Position numbers and translations under genes: made by a program
Notes under the pieces: generated by a model
Told to the model about the DNA's origin: nothing
Database searches by the model: none
Seen by the model: only the letters and a program-made list of their open reading frames with translations
Source of the DNA: Sphingomonas sp. Mn802worker
GTDB taxonomy: Bacteria > Pseudomonadota > Alphaproteobacteria > Sphingomonadales > Sphingomonadaceae
Assembly: GCF_000382485.1 (NCBI RefSeq)
Contig: NZ_AORY01000005.1
Coordinates: 186,001-250,000 of the forward strand
Direction: 5' to 3'
DNA length: 64,000 nt
In this document: positions 1-7,049 of the stretch, one piece after another
Layout of the letters: the number at the start of each line of letters is the position of its first letter
Position numbering within the stretch: position 1 is the first letter of the stretch

Positions 1-1
1 C

Positions 2-244
2 GCGATCCTGCTGTCAGGGCGGCGCGGGCTGTCGATCCAGCGCTACAAGGGGCTGGGCGAAATGAACGCCGAGCAGCTCTGGGAAACCACGCTCGATCCG
101 TCGAACCGCTCGATGCTGCGCGTCGAGATCGCGGCGGCGGATGCGGCGGACGACATCTTCACGCGCCTGATGGGCGACGTGGTCGAGCCGCGGCGCGAGT
201 TCATCCAGGACAATGCGCTGTCGGTCGCCAACCTGGACGTGTGA
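2..244 (+). CDS. gyrB: DNA gyrase subunit B, C-terminal fragment
   Basis: The window opens inside this gene, so only the last 80 residues are seen. They carry the conserved type II topoisomerase C-terminal motif [11 protein letters not shown] followed by [10 protein letters not shown], and the protein ends in [16 protein letters not shown]. This tail matches GyrB better than ParE. GyrB is the ATPase subunit of the tetramer that introduces negative supercoils; this segment is the end of the Toprim/C-terminal region that contacts GyrA. The stop codon is TGA at 242-244. The assignment to GyrB rather than ParE rests on the tail alone and is the main uncertainty. Confidence 0.9.
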   Translation, partial: AILLSGRRGLSIQRYKGLGEMNAEQLWETTLDPSNRSMLRVEIAAADAADDIFTRLMGDVVEPRREFIQDNALSVANLDV

Positions 245-287
245 GCGCGAGAGGGCCGCTACCCGTCCCTGACCCTAGCGGGCGTAG

Positions 288-1370
288 GTGACCGCGCTGC
301 GCATTCGCGTGCCGCTCGACGCACGGCGGGTCGATGCGATCGAGTGCGTCGTGTCGGTGCTGCTCGCGATCGCGCTGGCGCATTGGACGGGCGCGCGCAA
401 CATCAGCTGGGCGGCGTTCTCCGGCTATATGGTCATGCGCGGGCACGTGTCGGAGACGATGCTGCGCGGGCTGCTGCGGATCGTCGGAACGGTGACGGGG
501 GCGGCGCTTGCGCTGCTGCTAGTGCCGTGGACGGCGCATGGGCCGGTGGCGATGTCGCTGCTGCTGGCGTTGGTGACGCTGCCGACGCTTTACGCCGCGC
601 TGACCGCCAGGCGCGCCTATGCATGGCTGTTCGTCGCGCTGACCTTTGCGATGGTCGTCCTCGACGCCGCCGAGCATCCCGGCGCGGACGTGCATGCGCT
701 GGTCGCGACGCGAGTGCTGGAGGTGGCGGTCGGCACGCTCGCCTGCGTTATGGTGAGCCTTGCCTCGACGCTGACGCTGCGGCGCTGGTGGCCGGCGGCG
801 AAGGCCGGGCGCGCGACGCGACAGCCGTGGCACCCCGACGCGCTGCGCCACGCCGCGCAAGGAACGCTCGCGGTGGCGTTGCTGCCATGGATCGCGCGCG
901 CCATCGACGTGCCCGAGATCGCGCAAGGCGCGGTGACGATCCTGGCGGTGATGATGGTGCCGCTCAAAGGGTTGGAAGCGGGCGGATTGCGGCTCGTATC
1001 CGCGCGGCTGGGGCAGCGCGTGGTCGGCTGCGTCGCCGGGGCCGGCTACGCGGGTGTGGTGCTGCTGCTCCACGTCTCAGCCGGCGTGCTGCTGCTGGCG
1101 GTGGCGATCGGTGTCGCGATCGGGCGGATGGCGGAGAACGGCTGGCGCGCGCGCAGCTATGTCGGCACGCAGTTCGTTCTGGCGGTGCTGGTCACGCTGG
1201 TGCCCGACCGCGTCGAGGATGTCGCGGTCGCGCCGGCGCTGGCGCGGCTGGAGGGCATCGCGGTCGGTCTGGCGATCCTGGAGCCGGTGGTGGTGGCGTG
1301 GCACCTGATCGCGCGACCGCGTGTCTCGACCGCACACGGCGCGGTGTTGAGCGAGCCGGGCGGTCCGTAG
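288..1370 (+). CDS. FUSC-family inner membrane protein (aromatic-acid-exporter-like)
   Basis: This 360-residue, very hydrophobic protein has two blocks of closely spaced membrane helices (roughly residues 15-155 and 195-310) separated by a basic cytosolic stretch containing RRWWPAAKAGR. That two-block plan and the N-terminal motif ARNISWAAFSGYMVMRG are typical of the FUSC/fusaric-acid-resistance superfamily. Members usually export aromatic acids together with a membrane-fusion protein, but no such partner is adjacent, so the substrate is unknown. It is shorter than classical FusB/AaeB proteins (about 650 residues). Translation starts at a GTG 43 bp after gyrB. An identity as a general integral membrane protein is certain; the export role is inferred from the family. 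Confidence 0.75.
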   Translation: MTALRIRVPLDARRVDAIECVVSVLLAIALAHWTGARNISWAAFSGYMVMRGHVSETMLRGLLRIVGTVTGAALALLLVPWTAHGPVAMSLLLALVTLPTLYAALTARRAYAWLFVALTFAMVVLDAAEHPGADVHALVATRVLEVAVGTLACVMVSLASTLTLRRWWPAAKAGRATRQPWHPDALRHAAQGTLAVALLPWIARAIDVPEIAQGAVTILAVMMVPLKGLEAGGLRLVSARLGQRVVGCVAGAGYAGVVLLLHVSAGVLLLAVAIGVAIGRMAENGWRARSYVGTQFVLAVLVTLVPDRVEDVAVAPALARLEGIAVGLAILEPVVVAWHLIARPRVSTAHGAVLSEPGGP

Positions 1371-1429
1371 AACCCGCCGGGCGCCTGCGCGTTCACGCAC
1401 GCGCATCAGAAAGCGCAGGGATAACGGAC

Positions 1430-2290
1430 ATGGATATCGGTTGCGTCGGGCTCGGTCGCATGGGGATCGGCATGGCGCGCAACCTTGCCGCGGCGGGGCA
1501 TCATGTGCGCGCCTGGAATCGCTCGCCGGTCGATGCGGCCGAGCTGCCGGGCGTGGAACTGCTCGAGCAGGCAGCGGACGCGTTCGAGAGCGAGGTCGTG
1601 TTCACGATGGTGGCCGACGACGCCGCGATCCGGCAGGTGGTGCTGGAGCCTGACCTGCTGTCGCGCGCGCGGGCGGGACTGGTGCATGTGGTGAGCGCGA
1701 CGATCGCGGTCGACTTCGCGCGCGAGCTGGCCGCGGCGCATGAGGCGGCTGGGATCGGCTATGTCTCGGCACCCGTATTCGGGCGACCGGACGCGGCGGC
1801 AGCGGCGAAGCTCAACGTCGTCGCCGCGGGCAAGCATGATGCAGTCGCGCGCGTGCGCCCGCTGCTCGACACGATCGGGCAGCGCACCTTCGTGCTGGGT
1901 GACGAGCCGCACCAGGCGAACGCCGCCAAAGTCGCGGGCAACATGCTGATCGCGATGACGATCGAGGCGCTGGGCGAGGCCATGACGCTGACCGAGGCGC
2001 ATGGACTGTCGCGCGCCGACTTCCTTCAGATCGCGACGGATACGTTGTTTGGTTGCCCGGCCTATCACACCTATGGCGGGAAGATCGTGGCGGAGGATTA
2101 CGAACCTGGTTTCGTGATGCAGCTGGGATTGAAGGACCTGCGGCTGGCGACTGCGGCCGGCGAAGCGTCGGGGCGCACGCTGCCGATGCTGGATGCGGTG
2201 CGCGGGCAGATGGAGCGGGCGGTCGATGCTGGCATGGCGGCTCGCGACTGGAGCGCAGTGGCGGATTATACGATCAATGGCGAGCGCTAG
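1430..2290 (+). CDS. NAD(P)-dependent beta-hydroxyacid dehydrogenase (3-hydroxyisobutyrate dehydrogenase family)
   Basis: The 286-residue product starts with a Rossmann nucleotide-binding loop, GCVGLGRMGIGMARNL. A substrate-binding region (VSAPVFGRPDAAAAAKL, residues about 112-128) and the catalytic-lysine motif AAKVAGNM (near residue 166) follow. These are the three hallmarks of the beta-hydroxyacid dehydrogenase family, which includes HIBADH, tartronate semialdehyde reductase and imine reductases. The canonical GG pair of the substrate motif is replaced by FG, so the substrate cannot be named. The reading frame is open far upstream, but the Rossmann start fixes the ATG at 1430. It is cytosolic and stands alone between a membrane protein and a convergent small membrane gene. 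Confidence 0.85.
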   Translation: MDIGCVGLGRMGIGMARNLAAAGHHVRAWNRSPVDAAELPGVELLEQAADAFESEVVFTMVADDAAIRQVVLEPDLLSRARAGLVHVVSATIAVDFARELAAAHEAAGIGYVSAPVFGRPDAAAAAKLNVVAAGKHDAVARVRPLLDTIGQRTFVLGDEPHQANAAKVAGNMLIAMTIEALGEAMTLTEAHGLSRADFLQIATDTLFGCPAYHTYGGKIVAEDYEPGFVMQLGLKDLRLATAAGEASGRTLPMLDAVRGQMERAVDAGMAARDWSAVADYTINGER

Positions 2291-2676
2291 CGATCAGGGC
2301 TGAGCGCCTCAGCGCCGCCGGTACGCCGATCCTTTGACCGCCGCAGCAATGCGCCGGCCGCCCCGGCCACCCCGGCCGCCCCGGCCGCGACCGCGCCATA
2401 ATAGAGGACGATCGAACCGAGCAACATCGCGATCGCGGGTACGAGTGCGAGCCCGAGACCTGGCGGACCCTCGCCATCGTCGTGCGCGGCGAAGAAGAGC
2501 ATGTTGCCCGACGCCCAAGCGAGCAGCAGCGCCAAAGGGAGGTAGAGCAGGTGCGCAAGCCAGCGCGGAATACGCTGGCCGGCCTGATGCCAGAACCATA
2601 ACCCCAGCAGGGACGGTCCGAAGAGCGCGGTGACATATGCGCCAGCGCCAAGCATGAAGAACGCTAAACCAACCAT
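2287..2676 (-). CDS. Small hypothetical membrane protein
   Basis: A 129-residue protein with four hydrophobic segments (near residues 3-25, 40-60, 72-95 and 93-112) ending in a charged tail. I do not recognise a family. The middle of the gene encodes an alanine/glycine run (AAGAAGVAGAAGALL) from a repetitive ggccgcccc stretch. It converges on the upstream dehydrogenase and overlaps its stop codon by 4 bp. There is no convincing ribosome-binding site before its ATG, so this could be a chance open frame in GC-rich DNA; the clean pattern of membrane helices argues for a real gene. Confidence 0.5.
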   Translation of the reverse strand: MVGLAFFMLGAGAYVTALFGPSLLGLWFWHQAGQRIPRWLAHLLYLPLALLLAWASGNMLFFAAHDDGEGPPGLGLALVPAIAMLLGSIVLYYGAVAAGAAGVAGAAGALLRRSKDRRTGGAEALSPDR

Positions 2677-2747
2677 CAGGAGAGCTTGTCACGCCGGTAA
2701 CGCTCGATCGAGGGGGCGGGCATCGTCACCGCCGTCCTGACATTGCA

Positions 2748-2767
2748 GCGGTGCCCGAGAGCACCGC
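2748..2767 (-). terminator. Hairpin downstream of the GH130 gene
   Basis: A perfect 7-bp stem (GCGGTGC paired with GCACCGC) with a 6-nt loop lies 9 bp beyond the GH130 stop codon. There is no U-rich run after it, so it may be only a 3'-end stabilising structure rather than an intrinsic terminator. Confidence 0.35.
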
Positions 2768-2775
2768 CGCGCGTC

Positions 2776-4056
2776 TCACATCGCTTTCAGCAGCTCCGCG
2801 ATCTCGACGAAGGCGAAGCCGACCGAGCTATCGGCAATGCCATAGGGCATGAACAACTTGTCGCCGTGCCGCATCGCGCCGCAGGTATAGACGACGTTCG
2901 GAACGTAGCCTTCGCGGTCCTGATCGGCGGCGGCGAGGATCGGTTGCTGCGTGCGGCCGATCACCTTCGACGGGTCGTCCTTGTCGAGAAGCGCCGCGCC
3001 GATCGAATATTTGCGCATCGCGCCGACGCCGTGCGTCAGCAGCAACCAGCCCTCGTCGAGCTCGATCGGCGGACCGCAATTGCCGATCTGGACGAACTCC
3101 CATGGGTATTCGGGCTTGAGGATCAGCTGCCCGTCGTCCCAGTGCGTTAGGTCGTCGGTCGAGAGCAGGTACAGATTCTCGCCGTCCTGCCGGCCGATCG
3201 ACAGATAGCGTCCGCCGACCTTGCGCGGGAACAGCGCGATCCCCTTGTTGCGCGCCGCGGTGCCCGTCATCGGCACTAGGTCGAACGCGCGGAAGTCGCG
3301 CGTGCGCAGCAGCTCCGACTGGATCGTCGCGCCGTTATACGCAGTATAGGTGCCGAGCCACTCGACCTCGCCGTCGTCGTGCGTGAAGTGAACGAGGCGC
3401 AGGTCCTCCAGCCCCTTCGACTGCGCGTCGGTGATCGGGAAGATGACGGTGCCCGACAACGTGCTGTCGCGGTGACGGTAGACGGTGACGGGGCCGACCG
3501 GCGGCGCTTCCTCGTCGTTGCCAATCGCGTCGGCGGCGGTGGCGAACGGCGGCTCGGGCGCGAGCTTCAGCTCGTTGTCCTCGCCGATGATACCTTCGCG
3601 GAAGGCGACGGAGGAGATGTGCCCTTCCCCCACCGAGCGGAGCGACATCAGTATCCGCTGAGAACCCGGCGACATGCCCGACTGATCGGGATGCGGCACG
3701 GCGCTCGGGTTCATCAGCGCGGCGGCGGCGTAGCTGTATTCGTGGCAGAAATAGGCGCCGATCAGCTGGCGCTTTTCGTCATCGATCGCGCTGCCGTCGA
3801 GACCGTGGGCGGAGGCAATCTCGTCGTAGCGCGTCATGAAGACACGCCGCGTCTGCCAATGGCGCGCCTCGAAATCCTTGAGCACCAGCGTCAGTTGATC
3901 GCGCGCCTGCTCAGTGCTCATCTCGAGCACTTCGTTGATCAGCCGCTCCGAACGGCTGATGCCGCTGCCGTTGGCAAGCCAGCCGATGTGGAACGGACGA
4001 ACCACGACGCGCGAAGGGTCGGCATGCAGACGCAGCCGGTGATTGAACAAATCCAA
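2776..4056 (-). CDS. GH130-family glycoside phosphorylase/hydrolase
   Basis: The 426-residue protein shows the five-bladed propeller motifs of GH130: NKGIALFPRKVGGRYLSIGR, IGNCGPPIELDEGWLLLTHG and GAALLDKDDPSKVIGR, in the usual order in the second half. Known GH130 enzymes cleave beta-mannosides, most by phosphorolysis to mannose-1-phosphate, some by hydrolysis; which applies here cannot be read safely from sequence. No signal peptide is seen, so it should act in the cytosol. The start is a TTG at 4056, chosen because the typical GH130 N-terminus (HRLRLHADPSRVVVRPFH) begins right after it. It lies 54 bp downstream of a GT4 gene on the same strand, and the two are probably co-transcribed and share a glycan. 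Confidence 0.85.
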   Translation of the reverse strand: MDLFNHRLRLHADPSRVVVRPFHIGWLANGSGISRSERLINEVLEMSTEQARDQLTLVLKDFEARHWQTRRVFMTRYDEIASAHGLDGSAIDDEKRQLIGAYFCHEYSYAAAALMNPSAVPHPDQSGMSPGSQRILMSLRSVGEGHISSVAFREGIIGEDNELKLAPEPPFATAADAIGNDEEAPPVGPVTVYRHRDSTLSGTVIFPITDAQSKGLEDLRLVHFTHDDGEVEWLGTYTAYNGATIQSELLRTRDFRAFDLVPMTGTAARNKGIALFPRKVGGRYLSIGRQDGENLYLLSTDDLTHWDDGQLILKPEYPWEFVQIGNCGPPIELDEGWLLLTHGVGAMRKYSIGAALLDKDDPSKVIGRTQQPILAAADQDREGYVPNVVYTCGAMRHGDKLFMPYGIADSSVGFAFVEIAELLKAM

Positions 4057-4110
4057 GGGAACGACGCCTCGCGAAGTAACTCGTCTGTGCGATGCGCGCC
4101 GCGTAGGGGT

Positions 4111-6384
4111 CTACGCGGCGACGCGTTCCTTCCCTGCCACGCCTGCGGCCCGTTTTGAAAGCCCTGAAATCGCGCACGACGCCAATTGCAGCGCAAGGAT
4201 GCTTTCCGCGCCCTGGTTGCGGTTGAGCCCGGCGGGCATCAGGCCGTCGAAACAGCCGCCGTCCTTCGCGGTGGCGAGCGGCAGGTCGAGGTCGTTGACG
4301 CCCAGGAACCAGTTATATCCGCGCGTCGCCTCGGCGAGCCAGTGGCGGTCGCCGGTGGCGTCGAACGCCGCCGCACATGCCTCGACCGTCGCCTGTGCCT
4401 CGAGCGGCTGCTGATCGTGCGGTAGCGGCTCGGCATATTCGCGACCGAAACTCTCCGAGCCGACGGCGCGGAAGTGACCCTCGGGCGAGGTCTGCTTCGA
4501 CATGATCCACGTCAGCGTCTCGATCCCGCAATCGACCAGATCCTGACGGCCGAGCGCATGGCCGGCGCGGATCAGCGCCTCGGGCAGGCGCGCATTGTCG
4601 TAGGCCAGCACGATCTCGAACCAGCCCCATTCTGGACGGCGCGCGGCATCGAGCAGCGCGAGGTGCTGGTCGGGAAAGCGCTCAAGGATCTCGAGCGCGA
4701 GCGGGTGGTTGGGCGACGCCTGCAACATCGCTGCTGCGCCGAGCATCGCGAACGACTGCGCGCGCGGGCTGCCGAGTTCGAACGCGAGGCTGGCCGTCAT
4801 GTCGAACATCGCGGTCGCCCAGTCGCGGTGCTTGAGCTCGGCGGCATCGCGCGCGGTGACGCCGAGTGCCCAGAGCGTGCGGCCGTTCGAATCCTCCGAT
4901 CCCACGTCCTCGCACCATGTCCGGTCGAAGTTCATGAAATTACGGAAGCGGCGCTGGTCGGGGTTCCAGGCGTATTGCACGAACGACGCGTAGATCGTGG
5001 TCCACTTGTCCCGCGTCACCGTGTCGACATCGGCCATCTGGCTCATGAGGATCAACGCACGGGCATTGTCGTCGATGCAGTAACCGTGACGACGATCGGG
5101 AATCGAAAAGATCGAATGCTGGAGCATGCCGGTCGAATCGCTCATCCGTTCTACCGCGGCGAGATCGGGAGGTAACACCTTTGGCGTCGGCATCGTGCCC
5201 GATGACAGGCGCTTGGGCTGCGCCTCGATGCTGCGTGCGACTTCGATCATGGCCTTCTCCGCCACGGCGGGCCAGATCATCGTGCGCCCCCGTGCATAGG
5301 CGCGCTGCGAGAGCCGGCCCAGGTTGCGCTCGCTGCCGAGCAGGTCGTTGATCTCGCGCGCGAAGGCGGCGACATCCTTGAAATCGACGAGGACGCCGTG
5401 TCCGTCGGCGAGGATTTCGGTCGCGTGGACATAGGGCGTGGATACCACCGCCTTGCCGACGCCGACCGCGTAGGAGAGCGTGCCGCTCGTGATCTGCGCG
5501 GGGTTGAGATACGGCGTCGCGTAGATGTCGGCGGCCTGAAGATAGTCGATCAGGTCGTCGTGATCGACGAAGGCGTCGATGAAGGCGACGTTGGTGTCAA
5601 CGCCGAGGTCGCGCGCCTGCGCCTTCAGCCGGTCGCGATAAAGCTCGCCTTCGTGCGCGACGAGGCTGGGGTGGGTCGCGCCGAGCACGACATAGACCGC
5701 ATCGGGGTGCTGCGCGACGACCGCGGGCATCGCCTCGATCACGGTTTCGATACCCTTGCCCGGGCTCAGCAGGCCGAAGGTCAGGATGATGCGCTTGCCC
5801 TGCCATCCGAAGCGCGCCTTGAACGTGTCCGGCGACACGAACACGCGGTCGGGCACGCCGTGCGGGATCACTGCAATCGACGCCGGGTTGGCGCCGTAGA
5901 CGCGCTGCAGGATGTCGCGGCCACGCTCCGCCATCACGATCACCTTGGCGGCGCGGCGCAACAACCCCTCGAGCACGTCGCGTTCCTGCGTGCTCGGCTT
6001 TTCCAGCACGGTATGCAGCGTGACGATCAGCGGCACGGTGGTGCGGTCGAGCAGGTCGAAGATATGCGCGCCGGCGTCACCGCCGAAAATGCCGTATTCG
6101 TGCTGAAGCCACAAAGCCTGCGCGCCGCTTGCCTCGATCGCGCGCGCGGTGGCGATATAGGCGGCGCGGTCGTGCTGCGGGATCGCGCCGGTCACCGCTT
6201 CGGGATAATCGTAGCGGCCGGGATGGTCGTCCATCGCGTAGACGTCGACGCGAAGATCAGGGTAACGCTTTCGCAGGGCCTCATACGTGTCGGTCGTGAA
6301 CGTGGCGATGCCGCACTTGCGCGGCAGGAAATTACCGATCAGGGCAATATGCTTGATCGCGCCCGGTTCGACCGACTGCTTCAT
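4111..6384 (-). CDS. Two-domain GT4 glycosyltransferase with C-terminal alpha/alpha-toroid-like domain
   Basis: This 757-residue protein has a GT-B fold GT4 domain in residues 1 to about 390: acceptor-side motif IALIGNFLPRKCGIATF, then the donor-side segment TFGLLSPGKGIETVIEAMP. A helical domain follows (about 415-740) with HSIFSIPDRRHGYCIDDNAR and repeated aromatic helices, resembling the (alpha/alpha)6 barrels of some glycosidases. The first domain should transfer a sugar from a nucleotide-activated donor. The second may bind or trim the product. It is followed by the GH130 gene, implying synthesis and turnover of one oligosaccharide, possibly mannosidic. The start ATG is followed directly by a plausible N-terminus. 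Donor and acceptor are unknown. Confidence 0.8.
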   Translation of the reverse strand: MKQSVEPGAIKHIALIGNFLPRKCGIATFTTDTYEALRKRYPDLRVDVYAMDDHPGRYDYPEAVTGAIPQHDRAAYIATARAIEASGAQALWLQHEYGIFGGDAGAHIFDLLDRTTVPLIVTLHTVLEKPSTQERDVLEGLLRRAAKVIVMAERGRDILQRVYGANPASIAVIPHGVPDRVFVSPDTFKARFGWQGKRIILTFGLLSPGKGIETVIEAMPAVVAQHPDAVYVVLGATHPSLVAHEGELYRDRLKAQARDLGVDTNVAFIDAFVDHDDLIDYLQAADIYATPYLNPAQITSGTLSYAVGVGKAVVSTPYVHATEILADGHGVLVDFKDVAAFAREINDLLGSERNLGRLSQRAYARGRTMIWPAVAEKAMIEVARSIEAQPKRLSSGTMPTPKVLPPDLAAVERMSDSTGMLQHSIFSIPDRRHGYCIDDNARALILMSQMADVDTVTRDKWTTIYASFVQYAWNPDQRRFRNFMNFDRTWCEDVGSEDSNGRTLWALGVTARDAAELKHRDWATAMFDMTASLAFELGSPRAQSFAMLGAAAMLQASPNHPLALEILERFPDQHLALLDAARRPEWGWFEIVLAYDNARLPEALIRAGHALGRQDLVDCGIETLTWIMSKQTSPEGHFRAVGSESFGREYAEPLPHDQQPLEAQATVEACAAAFDATGDRHWLAEATRGYNWFLGVNDLDLPLATAKDGGCFDGLMPAGLNRNQGAESILALQLASCAISGLSKRAAGVAGKERVAA

Positions 6385-6460
6385 CCTTCAACCTTTACTG
6401 GCTTGGCTCTTGGTCGTGACAGACCCTCGCTTGTCTACCCAACGGGCATGTGAAGGTTTG

Positions 6461-6488
6461 GTTGCACTGCCGCATGCCGCAGTGCAAC
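6461..6488. promoter_or_regulatory. Perfect 10-bp inverted repeat upstream of the GT4 gene
   Basis: GTTGCACTGC and GCAGTGCAAC form a perfect 10-bp stem around an 8-nt centre that itself contains GCATGC. It lies between queF and the GT4 gene, 77 bp before the GT4 start. No T-run follows on the minus strand, so an operator or an attenuator is as likely as a queF terminator. Confidence 0.5.
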
Positions 6489-6513
6489 AAAGCTTTCCTA
6501 CAAGGCTGACTGC

Positions 6514-6966
6514 TCAACCGCGGCCACGGTAGCCGGGGACGCCCTGATCGGGGAGCCAAAGTCCCTCGGGCGGCGCGCCCGATTGCCAGAACACGTCGAT
6601 TGGCATTCCGCCGCGCGGATACCAGTAACCGCCGATCCGCAGCCAGCGCGGGCGCATCTCGCGGAACAGCCGCTCGCCGATGCCGACGGTGCAATCCTCG
6701 TGAAAGGCATTGTGGTTGCGGAACGAGCCGAGGAACAGCTTCAACGACTTCGACTCGACGATCGTCTCGGCCGGCACATAGTCGATGACGAGATGCGCGA
6801 AATCGGGCTGGCTCGTCACCGGGCAGAGCGAGGTGAACTCGGGCTGGGTGAAGCGGATCAGATAGGTCTGGTTCGGACGCGGATTGGGCACGTAGTCGAG
6901 CACCGCTTCTTGCGGAGAAGTGGGCAGCGGCACGGACTGGCCGAGATGGGTCGGGGCGAGTGTCAT
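6514..6966 (-). CDS. queF: NADPH-dependent 7-cyano-7-deazaguanine reductase
   Basis: QueF reduces preQ0 to preQ1, a step of queuosine biosynthesis for tRNA. The 150-residue length fits the short, YkvM-like unimodular class. The NADPH-binding QueF signature is present as [20 protein letters not shown], with the catalytic Cys in [12 protein letters not shown] and an Asp of the active site in the same segment. The ATG at 6966 is preferred; a GTG 36 bp upstream would add 12 poorly conserved residues. It is divergent from ileS with 83 bp between the starts. No other queuosine gene is in the window. Confidence 0.95.
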   Translation of the reverse strand: MTLAPTHLGQSVPLPTSPQEAVLDYVPNPRPNQTYLIRFTQPEFTSLCPVTSQPDFAHLVIDYVPAETIVESKSLKLFLGSFRNHNAFHEDCTVGIGERLFREMRPRWLRIGGYWYPRGGMPIDVFWQSGAPPEGLWLPDQGVPGYRGRG

Positions 6967-7049
6967 GCGCGGCGAGATAGGTGCACGTGTGGTCCGCGTC
7001 ACCTGCCGTTTGTTTCGCGCTTCCTCCCGCGCTAAGGCGCGACCCGATC

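Noticed and set aside
344..1429. Upstream extension of the beta-hydroxyacid dehydrogenase frame
   Set aside because: The extension is the alternate frame of the FUSC gene; the Rossmann motif sets the true start at 1430.
5398..6453. Long plus-strand open frame opposite the GT4 gene
   Set aside because: Antisense shadow with low-complexity composition; the GT4 protein has clear family motifs.
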